49,038 nucleotides of DNA from REEB85 sp018971455 (GTDB lineage: Bacteria; Pseudomonadota; Alphaproteobacteria; Acetobacterales; Acetobacteraceae). Within the stretch, counting starts at the first letter, position 1; every line of letters starts with the position of its first letter. The position numbers and the translations under genes were made by a program. The notes below the pieces were generated by a model. It did no database searches, was not told the origin of the DNA, and saw only the letters and a program-made list of their open reading frames with translations. Positions 34,658-42,647 of the stretch are shown piece by piece. The DNA is taken from contig JAGWNT010000017.1 in the NCBI GenBank assembly GCA_028871195.1, forward strand, positions 1-49,038, written 5' to 3'.

Positions 34658-36043
34658 ATGGCCCTGCAGGACATCGACATCATCGTCTTCGTCATGCTGG
34701 AGAACCGCTCCTTCGACCATGCGGTCGGCTACCTCTCCACCGCCGCCGCCAATCCACCCATGGCCGTCGAGGGGCTGCGCGACGATCCGCAATGGCGCGC
34801 CGCCCGCGACAATCTGCACGCCGGCCAGGCTTATGCGCTGCACCGGCTGGATCCCGCCATCGAGCAGATCGACGATCCGCCGCACGACCACGCCGCCATC
34901 GCCCGCCAGATCGCCATCCCGGCCGCCGGCACCCCCAACCTCGGCGGCTTCGTGGAGAGCTACATGACGCGCTCGCCCCCGCCGGCCGATCCCTCGGCGG
35001 TGATGGGCCATTACCAGCAGGACGGAGTGCCGGTCTTCGACTTCTTCGCGCGCAACTACGTCATCTGCGACCACTGGTTCGCCGCCCTGCCCACCGGCAC
35101 GCAGCCCAACCGGCTGATGGCGATGAGCGGGCACAGCACCATTCTCGACAACGCCGCGGTGTTCCTGCCCGACCAGGATCTCGTCTATGACTGGCTGACC
35201 GCCCACAAGGTCTCGTGGTGCGCCTATCAGAGCGGGGATTTCTTCCCCTTCTTCGCCCTCATGCCCGGCTGGGCCGGTGAGATCGTCACCTCCCTGGCGC
35301 TGTCCGAGCTGGGCGGGCGCGGCCATTTCCGCCGCTACAACGGCCTGCGCGCCCACTGGGCCGGCGCCGCCGCCATGCCCAGCGTCATCTTCATCGAGCC
35401 GGAATACACCGATGGCCCGCACGGCACGCCGAATGACGACCACCCGCCCACCGGCATCGCCCGCGGCCAGGCCCTGCTCGCCGACATCTACGCCATCCTG
35501 ATTTCCAACCCGGCGCGCTGGGCGAGGACGATGATGATCGTCACCTATGACGAGCATGGCGGCTTCTTCGACCACGCCGCACCATTGGCAATCCCCGCCA
35601 GCGTCGGCGGTGCGGCGATCGCCACCACCGGCGTGCGCGTGCCCGCCTTCATCGTCAGCCCGCAGGCCGCGCGCGGCGTGCCGTTCACCGACCCGCTCGA
35701 CCACACCTCCTTCCTCCAGCTCCTCGCCGACCGTTTCAACCCCGGCCAGGATTACTCGGCCGAGGTCGGCGCGCGGCAGCCCCATCTCGGCCGCCTGTCG
35801 ACGGCGCTCACCCAGAGTGCCGCCACCCCGCCGCGCGCGCCGGCGATCGATCCGGCCATCCTGGCGGCGCTGGCGGCCCGGGTCGCCGCTGCCCCCGCCT
35901 CCGCCGGCACCGCCGATTCGGCGGGTGCGGCCAATACCGCCACCGCCTTCACCAACCTCGCCCACAAGGTCGCCGCCGATCACGCCGACCTGCTCGCCGA
36001 TGGCCGGTGGGCGGCGCTGAAGGATTTTGTCACCACCGCCTAG
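34658..36043 (+). CDS. Phosphoesterase of the phospholipase C/AcpA family
   Basis: A 461-residue alkaline-phosphatase-superfamily enzyme. The N-terminal metal and nucleophile region reads IIVFVMLENRSFDHAVGYLS; HWFAALPTGTQPNRLMAMSG, the metal-binding VTYDEHGGFFDHAAP and RVPAFIVSPQA follow, with DHTSFLQLLADRFNP near the end. Relatives are bacterial non-haemolytic phospholipases C and acid phosphatases, usually exported by Tat. Here the conserved ENRSFDH block begins about 16 residues from the start with no signal peptide, so the enzyme is probably cytoplasmic or exported in another way. The C-terminal 70 residues are alanine-rich and unmatched. Confidence 0.88.
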   Translation: MALQDIDIIVFVMLENRSFDHAVGYLSTAAANPPMAVEGLRDDPQWRAARDNLHAGQAYALHRLDPAIEQIDDPPHDHAAIARQIAIPAAGTPNLGGFVESYMTRSPPPADPSAVMGHYQQDGVPVFDFFARNYVICDHWFAALPTGTQPNRLMAMSGHSTILDNAAVFLPDQDLVYDWLTAHKVSWCAYQSGDFFPFFALMPGWAGEIVTSLALSELGGRGHFRRYNGLRAHWAGAAAMPSVIFIEPEYTDGPHGTPNDDHPPTGIARGQALLADIYAILISNPARWARTMMIVTYDEHGGFFDHAAPLAIPASVGGAAIATTGVRVPAFIVSPQAARGVPFTDPLDHTSFLQLLADRFNPGQDYSAEVGARQPHLGRLSTALTQSAATPPRAPAIDPAILAALAARVAAAPASAGTADSAGAANTATAFTNLAHKVAADHADLLADGRWAALKDFVTTA

Positions 36044-36075
36044 GCGGGCCATCATGGGGGCGAAGAGGAGTCCCC

Positions 36076-37488
36076 ATGAGCCACCCCCACGCCGGCCCCC
36101 GCGCCCAGGCGATCGCCGCCGCCCTGGCCGATTTCGATGCCGGCCATTTCCGCGCCCGCCTCGCCGAGCTGGTCGCCATCCCCAGCACCTCGCAGGACCC
36201 TGGCCACGAGGCTGACGTGCAGCGCTACCTCGCCGACGGCATCGCCCCGTGGCTGCGCGCGATGGGCTTCACCGTCGCCATCCACCCCAATCCCCGCCCG
36301 GGCTTCGGCCCCATTCTCACCGCCGAACGGATGGAGGATCCCGCCCGCCCCACCGTGCTCACCTACGGCCATGGCGACACGGTGCGCGGGCTCGAAGACC
36401 AGTGGGATGCCGGGCTGAACCCCTGGGTGCTCACCGAGGCCGGCGATCGCTGGTACGGCCGCGGCAGCGCGGACAACAAGGGCCAGCACGCCATCAACCT
36501 CACCGCGCTCGAACATGTCCTCGCCGCGCGCGGCGGCCGGCTCGGCTGCAACCTCAAGCTCGTGCTGGAAACCAGTGAGGAGCGTGGTTCGGTCGGTCTG
36601 AAGGAGTTCGTCGCCGCCCATGCCCGCGAACTCGCCGCCGACGTGCTGATCGCCAGCGACGGCCCCCGCGTCAGCGCCGACACGCCGACCCTGTCCACCG
36701 GCACGCGGGGCACGTTTCATTTCGACCTGGTGGTCGATCTGCGCCCGGGCGGCGTGCATTCCGGCAACTGGGGCGGCATGACCACCGACCCCGCCATCGT
36801 GCTCGCCCACGCGCTGGCCGCCATCTCCGACCGGCACGGAAAAATCCTTGTCCGCGACTGGCTGCCCCGCAACGGCATGCCGGCCGCGGTGCGCGCGGCG
36901 CTGGCCGGCTGCGAGCTGCACGGCGAGGCCTCCGCCAGCATCGACCCCGATTGGGGCGAGCCCGGCTTCACCGCCGCCGAGAAGGTCTATGGCTGGACCA
37001 GCTTCATCGTGCTGGCGATGATCTCCGGCCGGCCGGAGAATCCGGTCAACGCCGTCGCCCCCAATGCGCGCGCCCATTGCCAGCTGCGCTACACGGTGGA
37101 TAGCGAACCCACCGGGTTCGCGCAGGCGCTTCGCCGCCATCTCGACAGCACGGGATTTCCCGAGGTGAAGATCGAGAATGCCGGCATCCGCATGCCGGCC
37201 AGCCGCACCAGCCCGGACGATCCCTGGGTGCGATGGACACGCGCGAGCATGGAAGCCTCGCTCGGCCGCGCCGTGCAGATCATTCCCAACAGCGGCGGCG
37301 GCCTGCCCGGCGACGTCTTCGTCGATCACCTGCATGTGCCGCTGGTGTGGATTCCGCACAGCTACAATGGCTGCAAGCAGCATGGGCCGAACGAGCATTT
37401 TCTCATCGCCCCGGCCCGCGAGGGCCTGGCCGCCTACACCGGCATCTGGTGGGATCTGGGCGAGGCCGGCACGCCGCCGGCGCGCTAG
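36076..37488 (+). CDS. M20-family metallopeptidase (dipeptidase-like)
   Basis: A 470-residue di-zinc peptidase of the M20/ArgE/CNDP group. The metal ligands are visible in order: His and Asp in TYGHGDTV, Asp in GRGSADNKGQH, the catalytic and bridging Glu pair in ETSEERGS, Asp in IASDGPR and the C-terminal His in KQHGPNEHF. The inserted dimerisation domain contains GGVHSGNWGGM. Length fits carnosinase-like dipeptidases rather than ArgE. GAGGAG precedes the ATG. It follows the phosphoesterase by 32 nt and precedes a FAD oxidoreductase, suggesting that it releases an amino acid or N-substituted amino acid for oxidation. Confidence 0.9.
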   Translation: MSHPHAGPRAQAIAAALADFDAGHFRARLAELVAIPSTSQDPGHEADVQRYLADGIAPWLRAMGFTVAIHPNPRPGFGPILTAERMEDPARPTVLTYGHGDTVRGLEDQWDAGLNPWVLTEAGDRWYGRGSADNKGQHAINLTALEHVLAARGGRLGCNLKLVLETSEERGSVGLKEFVAAHARELAADVLIASDGPRVSADTPTLSTGTRGTFHFDLVVDLRPGGVHSGNWGGMTTDPAIVLAHALAAISDRHGKILVRDWLPRNGMPAAVRAALAGCELHGEASASIDPDWGEPGFTAAEKVYGWTSFIVLAMISGRPENPVNAVAPNARAHCQLRYTVDSEPTGFAQALRRHLDSTGFPEVKIENAGIRMPASRTSPDDPWVRWTRASMEASLGRAVQIIPNSGGGLPGDVFVDHLHVPLVWIPHSYNGCKQHGPNEHFLIAPAREGLAAYTGIWWDLGEAGTPPAR

Positions 37489-37542
37489 CCCCAGCCCCAA
37501 CGCCAACCCCAGCCCCGGCCACGGATCGGAGGTCTCACGCCG

Positions 37543-38907
37543 ATGCCCGGTCCCGTCATCGTCATCGGCGCCGGCAGCATCGGCATCGCGGTGGCCTACT
37601 ACCTGGTGCGCCATCACCGGGTGAGGGGCGTCATCTTGGTCGATCCGCTCGATCCGATGAGCCTCACCTCCGCCCAGTCCGGCGAGAATTACCGCAACTG
37701 GTGGCCTCATCCGGTGATGACGGCGTTCACCGACGACAGCATCGGCCTGCTGGAGCAGATCTCCGCCGAGAGCGGCAACCGCATCAACATGACCCGCCGC
37801 GGCTATGCGCTCGTAACGCGCCGGGCCGCGCCCACGGAACTGATCGACGATCTCCATCGCGGCTACGGCGTGGCGGCCGGCCAGCTGATCCGCATCCATG
37901 AGGGCCAGGGCGCGGGCGCTTCCTACACGCCGCCCGTCTCCGCCGCCTGGGACCAGGCGCCCGACGGCGTGGACGTGCTCTGCGACCAGGCTCTCATCCG
38001 TCGGGTCTTCCCGACCTACGCGCCGGATGTCGCGACCGTGCTGCACATCCGCCGCGCCGGCGCCATCAGCGGCCAGCAGCTCGGCCAGGTCATGCTCGAG
38101 GCGATCCGCGCGGCCGGCGGCCGGCTGCTGCGCGGGCGGGTGGCGGCGATCGAGGGCGCCGCGCCCTTCGCCCTCGCCGTGCAGACCGCCGACGGGCCGA
38201 TCACCCTGCGCGCGGACCGGCTCGTCAACGCCGCCGGGCCGTTCGTGGGCGAGGTCGCGGCCCTGCTCGGCGAGACTCTCCCGGTCTCCTGCGTCTATCA
38301 GCAGAAGATCGCCTTCGCCGACCGCCACGCCGCCATCCCCCGCACCCTGCCCTTCACCATCGACCTCGATGGCCAGGAACTGAGCTGGTCGGAGGAGGAG
38401 CGGTCGATCCTGGCGGAGGATCCCGCCGCGGCGCGGCTCCTGGCACCGATGCCGGGCGGCATCCATTGCCGGCCGGACGGCGCGGCGGACGGCCAGTGGA
38501 TCAAGCTGGGCTGGGCCTACAACACCGAGGCGAGCGACCCGCACGCGGACGCTCCCTCCGATCCGCAATTCCCGGACACGGTGCTGCGGGCGGCGAGCCG
38601 GCTGCACCCCGCCCTCAAAGCCTATATCGGCCACCTGCCGCGCGGCGCGCATCATTACGGCGGCTATTATGCGATGACCGCGGAGAACTGGCCGCTGATC
38701 GGGCCGATGCAAACGCGGGGCGCCTACCTGGCCGGCGCGATGTCCGGCTTCGGCACCATGGCCGCCTGTGCGGCCGGGTCGCTCTGCGCCGCCTGGGTCA
38801 TGGGCGGCGCGCTGCCTTCCTACGCGCCCGCCCTCAGCCCCGGCCGCTATCAGGACACCGCGATCATGTCCGAGCTTGCCGCGATGCGGACGCGCGGCGT
38901 TCTCTAG
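37543..38907 (+). CDS. FAD-dependent oxidoreductase (DAO family)
   Basis: A 454-residue flavoprotein of the D-amino-acid oxidase/glycine oxidase/sarcosine-oxidase fold. The dinucleotide loop is VIVIGAGSIGIAVAYYLVR. The DAO core is seen in AISGQQLGQVMLEAIRAAGG, LVNAAGPFVGEVAALLGE and the C-terminal TAENWPLIGPMQTRGAYLAG with MSGFGTMAACAAG, which closes the FAD site. The substrate is likely a secondary or D-amino acid or a dipeptide product. GGAGG lies upstream of the ATG. The 54-bp leader between the M20 gene and this one is a C-rich imperfect repeat (CCCAGCCCC, CAACCCCAGCCCC). Confidence 0.88.
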   Translation: MPGPVIVIGAGSIGIAVAYYLVRHHRVRGVILVDPLDPMSLTSAQSGENYRNWWPHPVMTAFTDDSIGLLEQISAESGNRINMTRRGYALVTRRAAPTELIDDLHRGYGVAAGQLIRIHEGQGAGASYTPPVSAAWDQAPDGVDVLCDQALIRRVFPTYAPDVATVLHIRRAGAISGQQLGQVMLEAIRAAGGRLLRGRVAAIEGAAPFALAVQTADGPITLRADRLVNAAGPFVGEVAALLGETLPVSCVYQQKIAFADRHAAIPRTLPFTIDLDGQELSWSEEERSILAEDPAAARLLAPMPGGIHCRPDGAADGQWIKLGWAYNTEASDPHADAPSDPQFPDTVLRAASRLHPALKAYIGHLPRGAHHYGGYYAMTAENWPLIGPMQTRGAYLAGAMSGFGTMAACAAGSLCAAWVMGGALPSYAPALSPGRYQDTAIMSELAAMRTRGVL

Positions 38908-38937
38908 AAAACATACATGCCTAAAGCAGCTTCGTCC

Positions 38938-38968
38938 GATCCGGTTGACCGCGAAGCGGTTCGATCAG
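38938..38968. repeat. Palindromic intergenic element with ACCGC-GAA-GCGGT hairpin
   Basis: Between the converging oxidoreductase and DUF4337 genes, ACCGC-GAA-GCGGT (38948-38960) is flanked by GATC on both sides (38938-38941 and 38962-38965). It may be a bidirectional transcription stop or one copy of a dispersed palindromic repeat; only one copy was noticed here. Confidence 0.35.
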
Positions 38969-38986
38969 GCCGGACGCCGCTCCGGC

Positions 38987-39568
38987 TCAGGCCCAGCCCA
39001 GCGCCACCGCCAGCCCGAACAGCCCCGCGCCGCCGCCCAGCAGCCCCGCCCCGACCGCCAGCAGATTGACCCGCGTCACCACCGAGACCGAGGCGAGCAC
39101 GATGGCGATCTGCAGCGCGCCGACGACGATCTCGAACAGATGGTAGCGGTGGAACTGGTGGTCGCGCGCGTGAATCGACTCCTGGGCCTTGGCCAGAAGC
39201 TGCTTGCGTCCCTGCCCCTTCGGATCGTCATCCAGCCGCCGCACCGTCGCCCGGGCGGCGGCGATGCGCGCGGCGATCGCCGGATCGGCCGCATTCGGCA
39301 GGCTGGCCAGCAGATCGGCCTGCGCGCCATACAGGTTCGAGCGGATGTTCTTCGCCTGATAGAAGGCGAAATCATCGGTCGCGGTGATGTGATAGGTCAG
39401 ATAGGCGTTCTGGGCACTCTTCTCGCCCATCTCGGCCATCGCCAGCATCGCCGCCAGGATCGCCACCATCACCGCGATCAGCCGCGCGCTGCCCACTGGC
39501 GGGCCGTGCTCGGCAGCGTGATGGGCGTGCTCCATGGTCTCCTGCGCCGTCTCCAGGCTGTCGCTCAT
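38987..39568 (-). CDS. DUF4337 membrane protein
   Basis: A 193-residue inner-membrane protein of the DUF4337 family. After a His/Glu-rich start (ETMEHAHHAAEHG) comes a first helix (LIAVMVAILAAMLAMAE), then a soluble helical stretch with FAFYQAKNIRSNLYGAQADLL and ESIHARDHQFHRYHLFEI, and two C-terminal helices (GALQIAIVLASVSVV and GLLGGGAGLFGLAVALGW). Members have no proven function. It starts 73 bp downstream of the tRNA-Val gene on the same strand and could share its transcript. Confidence 0.85.
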   Translation of the reverse strand: MSDSLETAQETMEHAHHAAEHGPPVGSARLIAVMVAILAAMLAMAEMGEKSAQNAYLTYHITATDDFAFYQAKNIRSNLYGAQADLLASLPNAADPAIAARIAAARATVRRLDDDPKGQGRKQLLAKAQESIHARDHQFHRYHLFEIVVGALQIAIVLASVSVVTRVNLLAVGAGLLGGGAGLFGLAVALGWA

Positions 39569-39641
39569 GCCGCCCCCTTCGCTGCCGTTCAGTCTCCCGA
39601 ACGGTAAACCACCCTCAGATTCGGCTGGAATTGCGGCGGAA

Positions 39642-39716
39642 TGGTGGGCGCGACAGGGATTGAACCTGTGACCCCCGCCGTGTGAAGGCGATGCTCTACC
39701 GCTGAGCTACGCGCCC
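39642..39716 (-). tRNA. tRNA-Val (anticodon CAC)
   Basis: A complete cloverleaf on the minus strand: acceptor GGGCGCG pairs with CGCGCCC, the D-arm is GCTCAGCGGTAGAGC, the anticodon stem TCGCC/GGCGG holds the loop TTCACAC with anticodon CAC (reads GUG), and the T-arm contains GGTTCAATCC. The 3' CCA is encoded in the DNA. No intron. Confidence 0.96.
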
Positions 39717-39729
39717 ATTCCGCCGCCGG

Positions 39730-39759
39730 GTGATAGGTCGCGGCCGCTCGCCATGTCAA
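39730..39759 (-). promoter_or_regulatory. Sigma-70 promoter of tRNA-Val
   Basis: On the minus strand a perfect TTGACA (39759-39754) is followed after 18 nt by TATCAC (39735-39730). The likely start site falls about 7 nt before the mature tRNA end. The clean -35 box in such GC-rich DNA fits a strong stable-RNA promoter. Confidence 0.7.
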
Positions 39760-39812
39760 GGCACGGTCATTCGAGCATTGTCAGCCCGCGGGAGAAGTCC
39801 GACATTGCGACG

Positions 39813-40616
39813 ATGCGCCGTGCAGCCCTGCTCCTGCTCACCCTGCTGCTGCCCCGCCCGGCGGGGGCGGAGGCGCCGCCGACGCGCCTGAGCTTCGCCA
39901 TCTATGCCGCCGGCCTCAACGTGCTCGACATCGACAGCCGCATCGCCCTCGACCCCGATCGCTACCGGATCGATCTTGCCTTCCACACCGTCGGCATGTT
40001 CGGCCTGCTGTTCCACAGCCGCATCGACAGCTTCGTTCAGGGCGCCTGGCAGGGCGCGGACACCCTGCCGCTGCGCTTCGCCAGCTGGGGCGTGGTGCGC
40101 GGCCAGCCGCGGCGCGTCGTCATCGACTACCGCGCCGGCCAGCCCATCCTGCGCGACCTGCAACCGCTGCACGACAAGGCGCGCGACCCGGTCTCCGCCG
40201 CCCAGCAGGCCGATACCATCGACACGCTGAGCGCGATGGCCGAGCTGGTGCGCCGCGTCAGCACCACCGGCCGCTGCGACGGCCGGGCGCGCATCTTCGA
40301 CGGCCGCCGCCTCTCCGAAGTGCGCGCCGTCACCGTCGGGCCGGAAATCCTGCCCAGGACGGGCCGCTCCTCCTTCGCCGGCGTGGCGCTGCGCTGCGAC
40401 GTGCAGGGCCGCCAGCTCGGCGGCTTCGTGCATGACGAGTCGATGGCCCGCCTCACCCGGATCCACCACAGCTCGGTCTGGCTCGCCCGCCTCGCACCGG
40501 GAGGCCCGGCGCTGCCGGTGCGCGTGCGCTTCGAGACCCGCTATTTCGGCCACGCCATTGCTTACATCACCGCCTCCGGCCCGGCGACCGATCCGCAAGC
40601 AGCCGCCCAGCGATAG
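39813..40616 (+). CDS. DUF3108 family exported protein
   Basis: A 267-residue protein with an N-terminal signal peptide (MRRAALLLLTLLLPRPAGA, cleavage probably after AGA). The mature part is beta-strand rich: RLSFAIYAAGLNVLDIDSRI, YRIDLAFHTVGMFGLLFHSR and a C-terminal PVRVRFETRYFGHAIAYI. This is the DUF3108 layout, envelope proteins of unknown role. The ATG at 39813 is chosen because it begins the signal peptide; the only obvious purine tract (GGGAGAAG) is rather far, about 16 nt upstream. Its last 50 bp overlap the end of gph on the other strand. Confidence 0.83.
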   Translation: MRRAALLLLTLLLPRPAGAEAPPTRLSFAIYAAGLNVLDIDSRIALDPDRYRIDLAFHTVGMFGLLFHSRIDSFVQGAWQGADTLPLRFASWGVVRGQPRRVVIDYRAGQPILRDLQPLHDKARDPVSAAQQADTIDTLSAMAELVRRVSTTGRCDGRARIFDGRRLSEVRAVTVGPEILPRTGRSSFAGVALRCDVQGRQLGGFVHDESMARLTRIHHSSVWLARLAPGGPALPVRVRFETRYFGHAIAYITASGPATDPQAAAQR

Positions 40617-41241
40617 CCGGCACCTCGCTGACGTGCCGCGCCACCGCCGTGGCCTGCGCCGCCATCGCCGGCGCCCCATAGCCCCAGCCGGCGAAGATGC
40701 AGCCAATGCCCGCGCCACGCGCGGCCGCCACGTCGTTGTGGTGATCGCCTACCATCACGGCCCGCCCGGCATCGCCGCCCGCCGCCGCCAGCACCGCCAG
40801 CACATGCCCGGGATCGGGCTTGCGCACCGCGAAACTGTCGCCGCCGCCGACGGCCGTGAAGAACTCCGCCAGCCCCAGCGCCGCCAGCAGGTCGCGCGCC
40901 GGGGCGGCCGGCTTGTTGGTGCACACCGCCATGCCCCAGCCGGCCTCGCGCAGGGCGGCGAGGGTCTCGGCCACGCCCGGATAGGGCCGCGTCGCCACCG
41001 CCGCGTTCGCGCCGTAATCGGCCAGGAAATCGGCGAGCGCCGCGGCGTCGGCCGCGGCCCCCCGCGCCGCGAACCCGCGCGCCACCAGGGCGGCCGCCCC
41101 GTCGCCCACCATCGCCGTCACCGCCGCCGCGTCGAACCGCGCCAGCCCGCGCGCCGCCATCAGCCGGTTCAGCGCCGCCATCAGGTCCGGCACGGAATCG
41201 ACCAGCGTGCCGTCGAGATCGAACACCAGCACCCGGTCCAT
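40567..41241 (-). CDS. gph: Phosphoglycolate phosphatase (HAD family)
   Basis: A 224-residue HAD hydrolase that removes phosphate from 2-phosphoglycolate, made by DNA repair or RuBisCO oxygenation. HAD motifs are clear: I VFDLDGTLVDSVPDL, II VCTNKP, III KPDPGH, IV VMVGDHHNDVAAARGAG. The helical cap lies between motifs I and II. The start at 41241 is backed by GGAGG 5 nt upstream; an upstream ATG at 41262 has no such site. Other HAD substrates (pyrophosphate, other phosphosugars) cannot be excluded. Its 3' end runs antisense into the DUF3108 gene. Confidence 0.88.
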   Translation of the reverse strand: MDRVLVFDLDGTLVDSVPDLMAALNRLMAARGLARFDAAAVTAMVGDGAAALVARGFAARGAAADAAALADFLADYGANAAVATRPYPGVAETLAALREAGWGMAVCTNKPAAPARDLLAALGLAEFFTAVGGGDSFAVRKPDPGHVLAVLAAAGGDAGRAVMVGDHHNDVAAARGAGIGCIFAGWGYGAPAMAAQATAVARHVSEVPAIAGRLLADRSPGRRR

Positions 41242-41327
41242 TCCTGCCTCCAAGGTTTCCATCCGAAATCAAGCGTGAAACGGAAGGCTTTGACACGCGC
41301 CGCCTCCCGCCGCTACTGCCAAGCAGC

Positions 41328-42647
41328 ATGACAGCCACCGCCATCGTCCTCGCCGCCGGCTTCGGCACCCGCATGAAGTCCGCCCTCCCCAAGACCCTGC
41401 ACCCGATCGCCGGGCAGCCGATGCTGCGCCATCTGCTCGACAGCTGCGCCGCCGTGTTCGAGCGCATCGTCGTCGTCATCGGCCCCGGCATGGAGGCGGT
41501 CGCCGCCGCCGCCGCCCCCCACGCGACAATCGTGCAGCATGACCGCCTCGGCACCGCCCACGCCGCCCTCCAGGCCGAGGCGCTGTTCGGCGAGGGCGAG
41601 CTGGCCATCCTCTATGCCGACAACCCGCTGATCACCCCGGCCACGCTGGCCCGCCTGCTGGCGCGCCGCGCCGAGGGCGATGCCGGCCTCGCCCTGCTCG
41701 CCATGCGCCCGGCCGACCCTGCCCGCTACGGGCGTGTCCTCACCCGCGGCGGCTACGTGGAGCGCATCGTCGAATACGCCGACGCGACGGACGCCGAACG
41801 CGCCGAGGGCCTGTGCAATGCCGGCGTCTTCTGCGGCCCCGCGCCGCGCCTGCGCGCCTGGCTGCACGACGTGCGCAACGACAACGCCAAGGCCGAGTAC
41901 TACCTCACCGACATCGTCGCCCTCGCCCGCGCCGAGGGCGCGCACGTCGCCAGCGTGGAGGCGCCGGAGAGCGAGCTGCGCGGCATCAACTCCCGCGCCG
42001 AGCTCGCCGCCGCCGAAGCGGTGGTGCAGGCGCGGCTGCGCGCCGCCGCCCTCGAGGCCGGCGTCACCATGACTGCCCCCGAAACCGTCTTTCTCTGCGC
42101 CGACACCCGCTTCGGCACGGACGTCACCATCGCCCCCAATGTCGTCTTCGGCCCGGGCGTGACGGTCGAGGAGGGCGTGGAGATCCGCGCCTTCTGCCAC
42201 CTCGAAGGCTGCACGCTCGAACGTGACGCCGTCATCGGCCCCTTCGCGCGGCTGCGCCCCGGCACGGTGGTCGGACGCGCCGCCCATGTCGGCAATTTCG
42301 TCGAGCTGAAGGCCGCGCTGCTCGGCGACGGCGCCAAGGCCAACCACCTCACCTACCTGGGCGACGCGGTGATCGGCGCCGGCAGCAATATCGGCGCCGG
42401 CACCATCACCTGCAATTATGACGGGGTCGCCAAGCACCGCACCGAAATCGGCGCCGACGCGTTCATCGGCTCGGACAGCGTGCTGGTCGCCCCGGTGCGC
42501 ATCGGCGAGGGCGCCTTCGTCACCGCCGGCAGCGTCATCACCGACGACGTCGCCCCCGACGCCATGGCCTTCGCCCGCGCCCGCCAGGAAAACAAGGCCG
42601 GCCGCGCCTCGGTCTTCCGCGCCGCCCGCCAACGGGAGACGAAATAA
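41328..42647 (+). CDS. glmU: Bifunctional GlcNAc-1-P uridyltransferase / GlcN-1-P acetyltransferase
   Basis: A 439-residue enzyme making UDP-GlcNAc from glucosamine-1-phosphate in two steps. The N-terminal pyrophosphorylase has LAAGFGTRMKSALPKTLHP; LGTAHAALQAE, LYADNPLITP and NDNAKAEYYLTDIVALA follow. The C-terminal half is a left-handed beta helix of hexapeptide repeats with GPFARLRPGT, VGNFVELKAALLGDGAKANH and GAGTITCNYDGVAKHRT. It is slightly shorter than E. coli GlmU, with no missing block. The stop overlaps the glmS start by one base (TAATG). Confidence 0.97.
   Translation: MTATAIVLAAGFGTRMKSALPKTLHPIAGQPMLRHLLDSCAAVFERIVVVIGPGMEAVAAAAAPHATIVQHDRLGTAHAALQAEALFGEGELAILYADNPLITPATLARLLARRAEGDAGLALLAMRPADPARYGRVLTRGGYVERIVEYADATDAERAEGLCNAGVFCGPAPRLRAWLHDVRNDNAKAEYYLTDIVALARAEGAHVASVEAPESELRGINSRAELAAAEAVVQARLRAAALEAGVTMTAPETVFLCADTRFGTDVTIAPNVVFGPGVTVEEGVEIRAFCHLEGCTLERDAVIGPFARLRPGTVVGRAAHVGNFVELKAALLGDGAKANHLTYLGDAVIGAGSNIGAGTITCNYDGVAKHRTEIGADAFIGSDSVLVAPVRIGEGAFVTAGSVITDDVAPDAMAFARARQENKAGRASVFRAARQRETK

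Noticed and set aside
32395..35190. 931-codon plus-strand frame spanning livM and the membrane protein
   Set aside because: It crosses three real genes and intergenic DNA in the wrong frame and has no family match.
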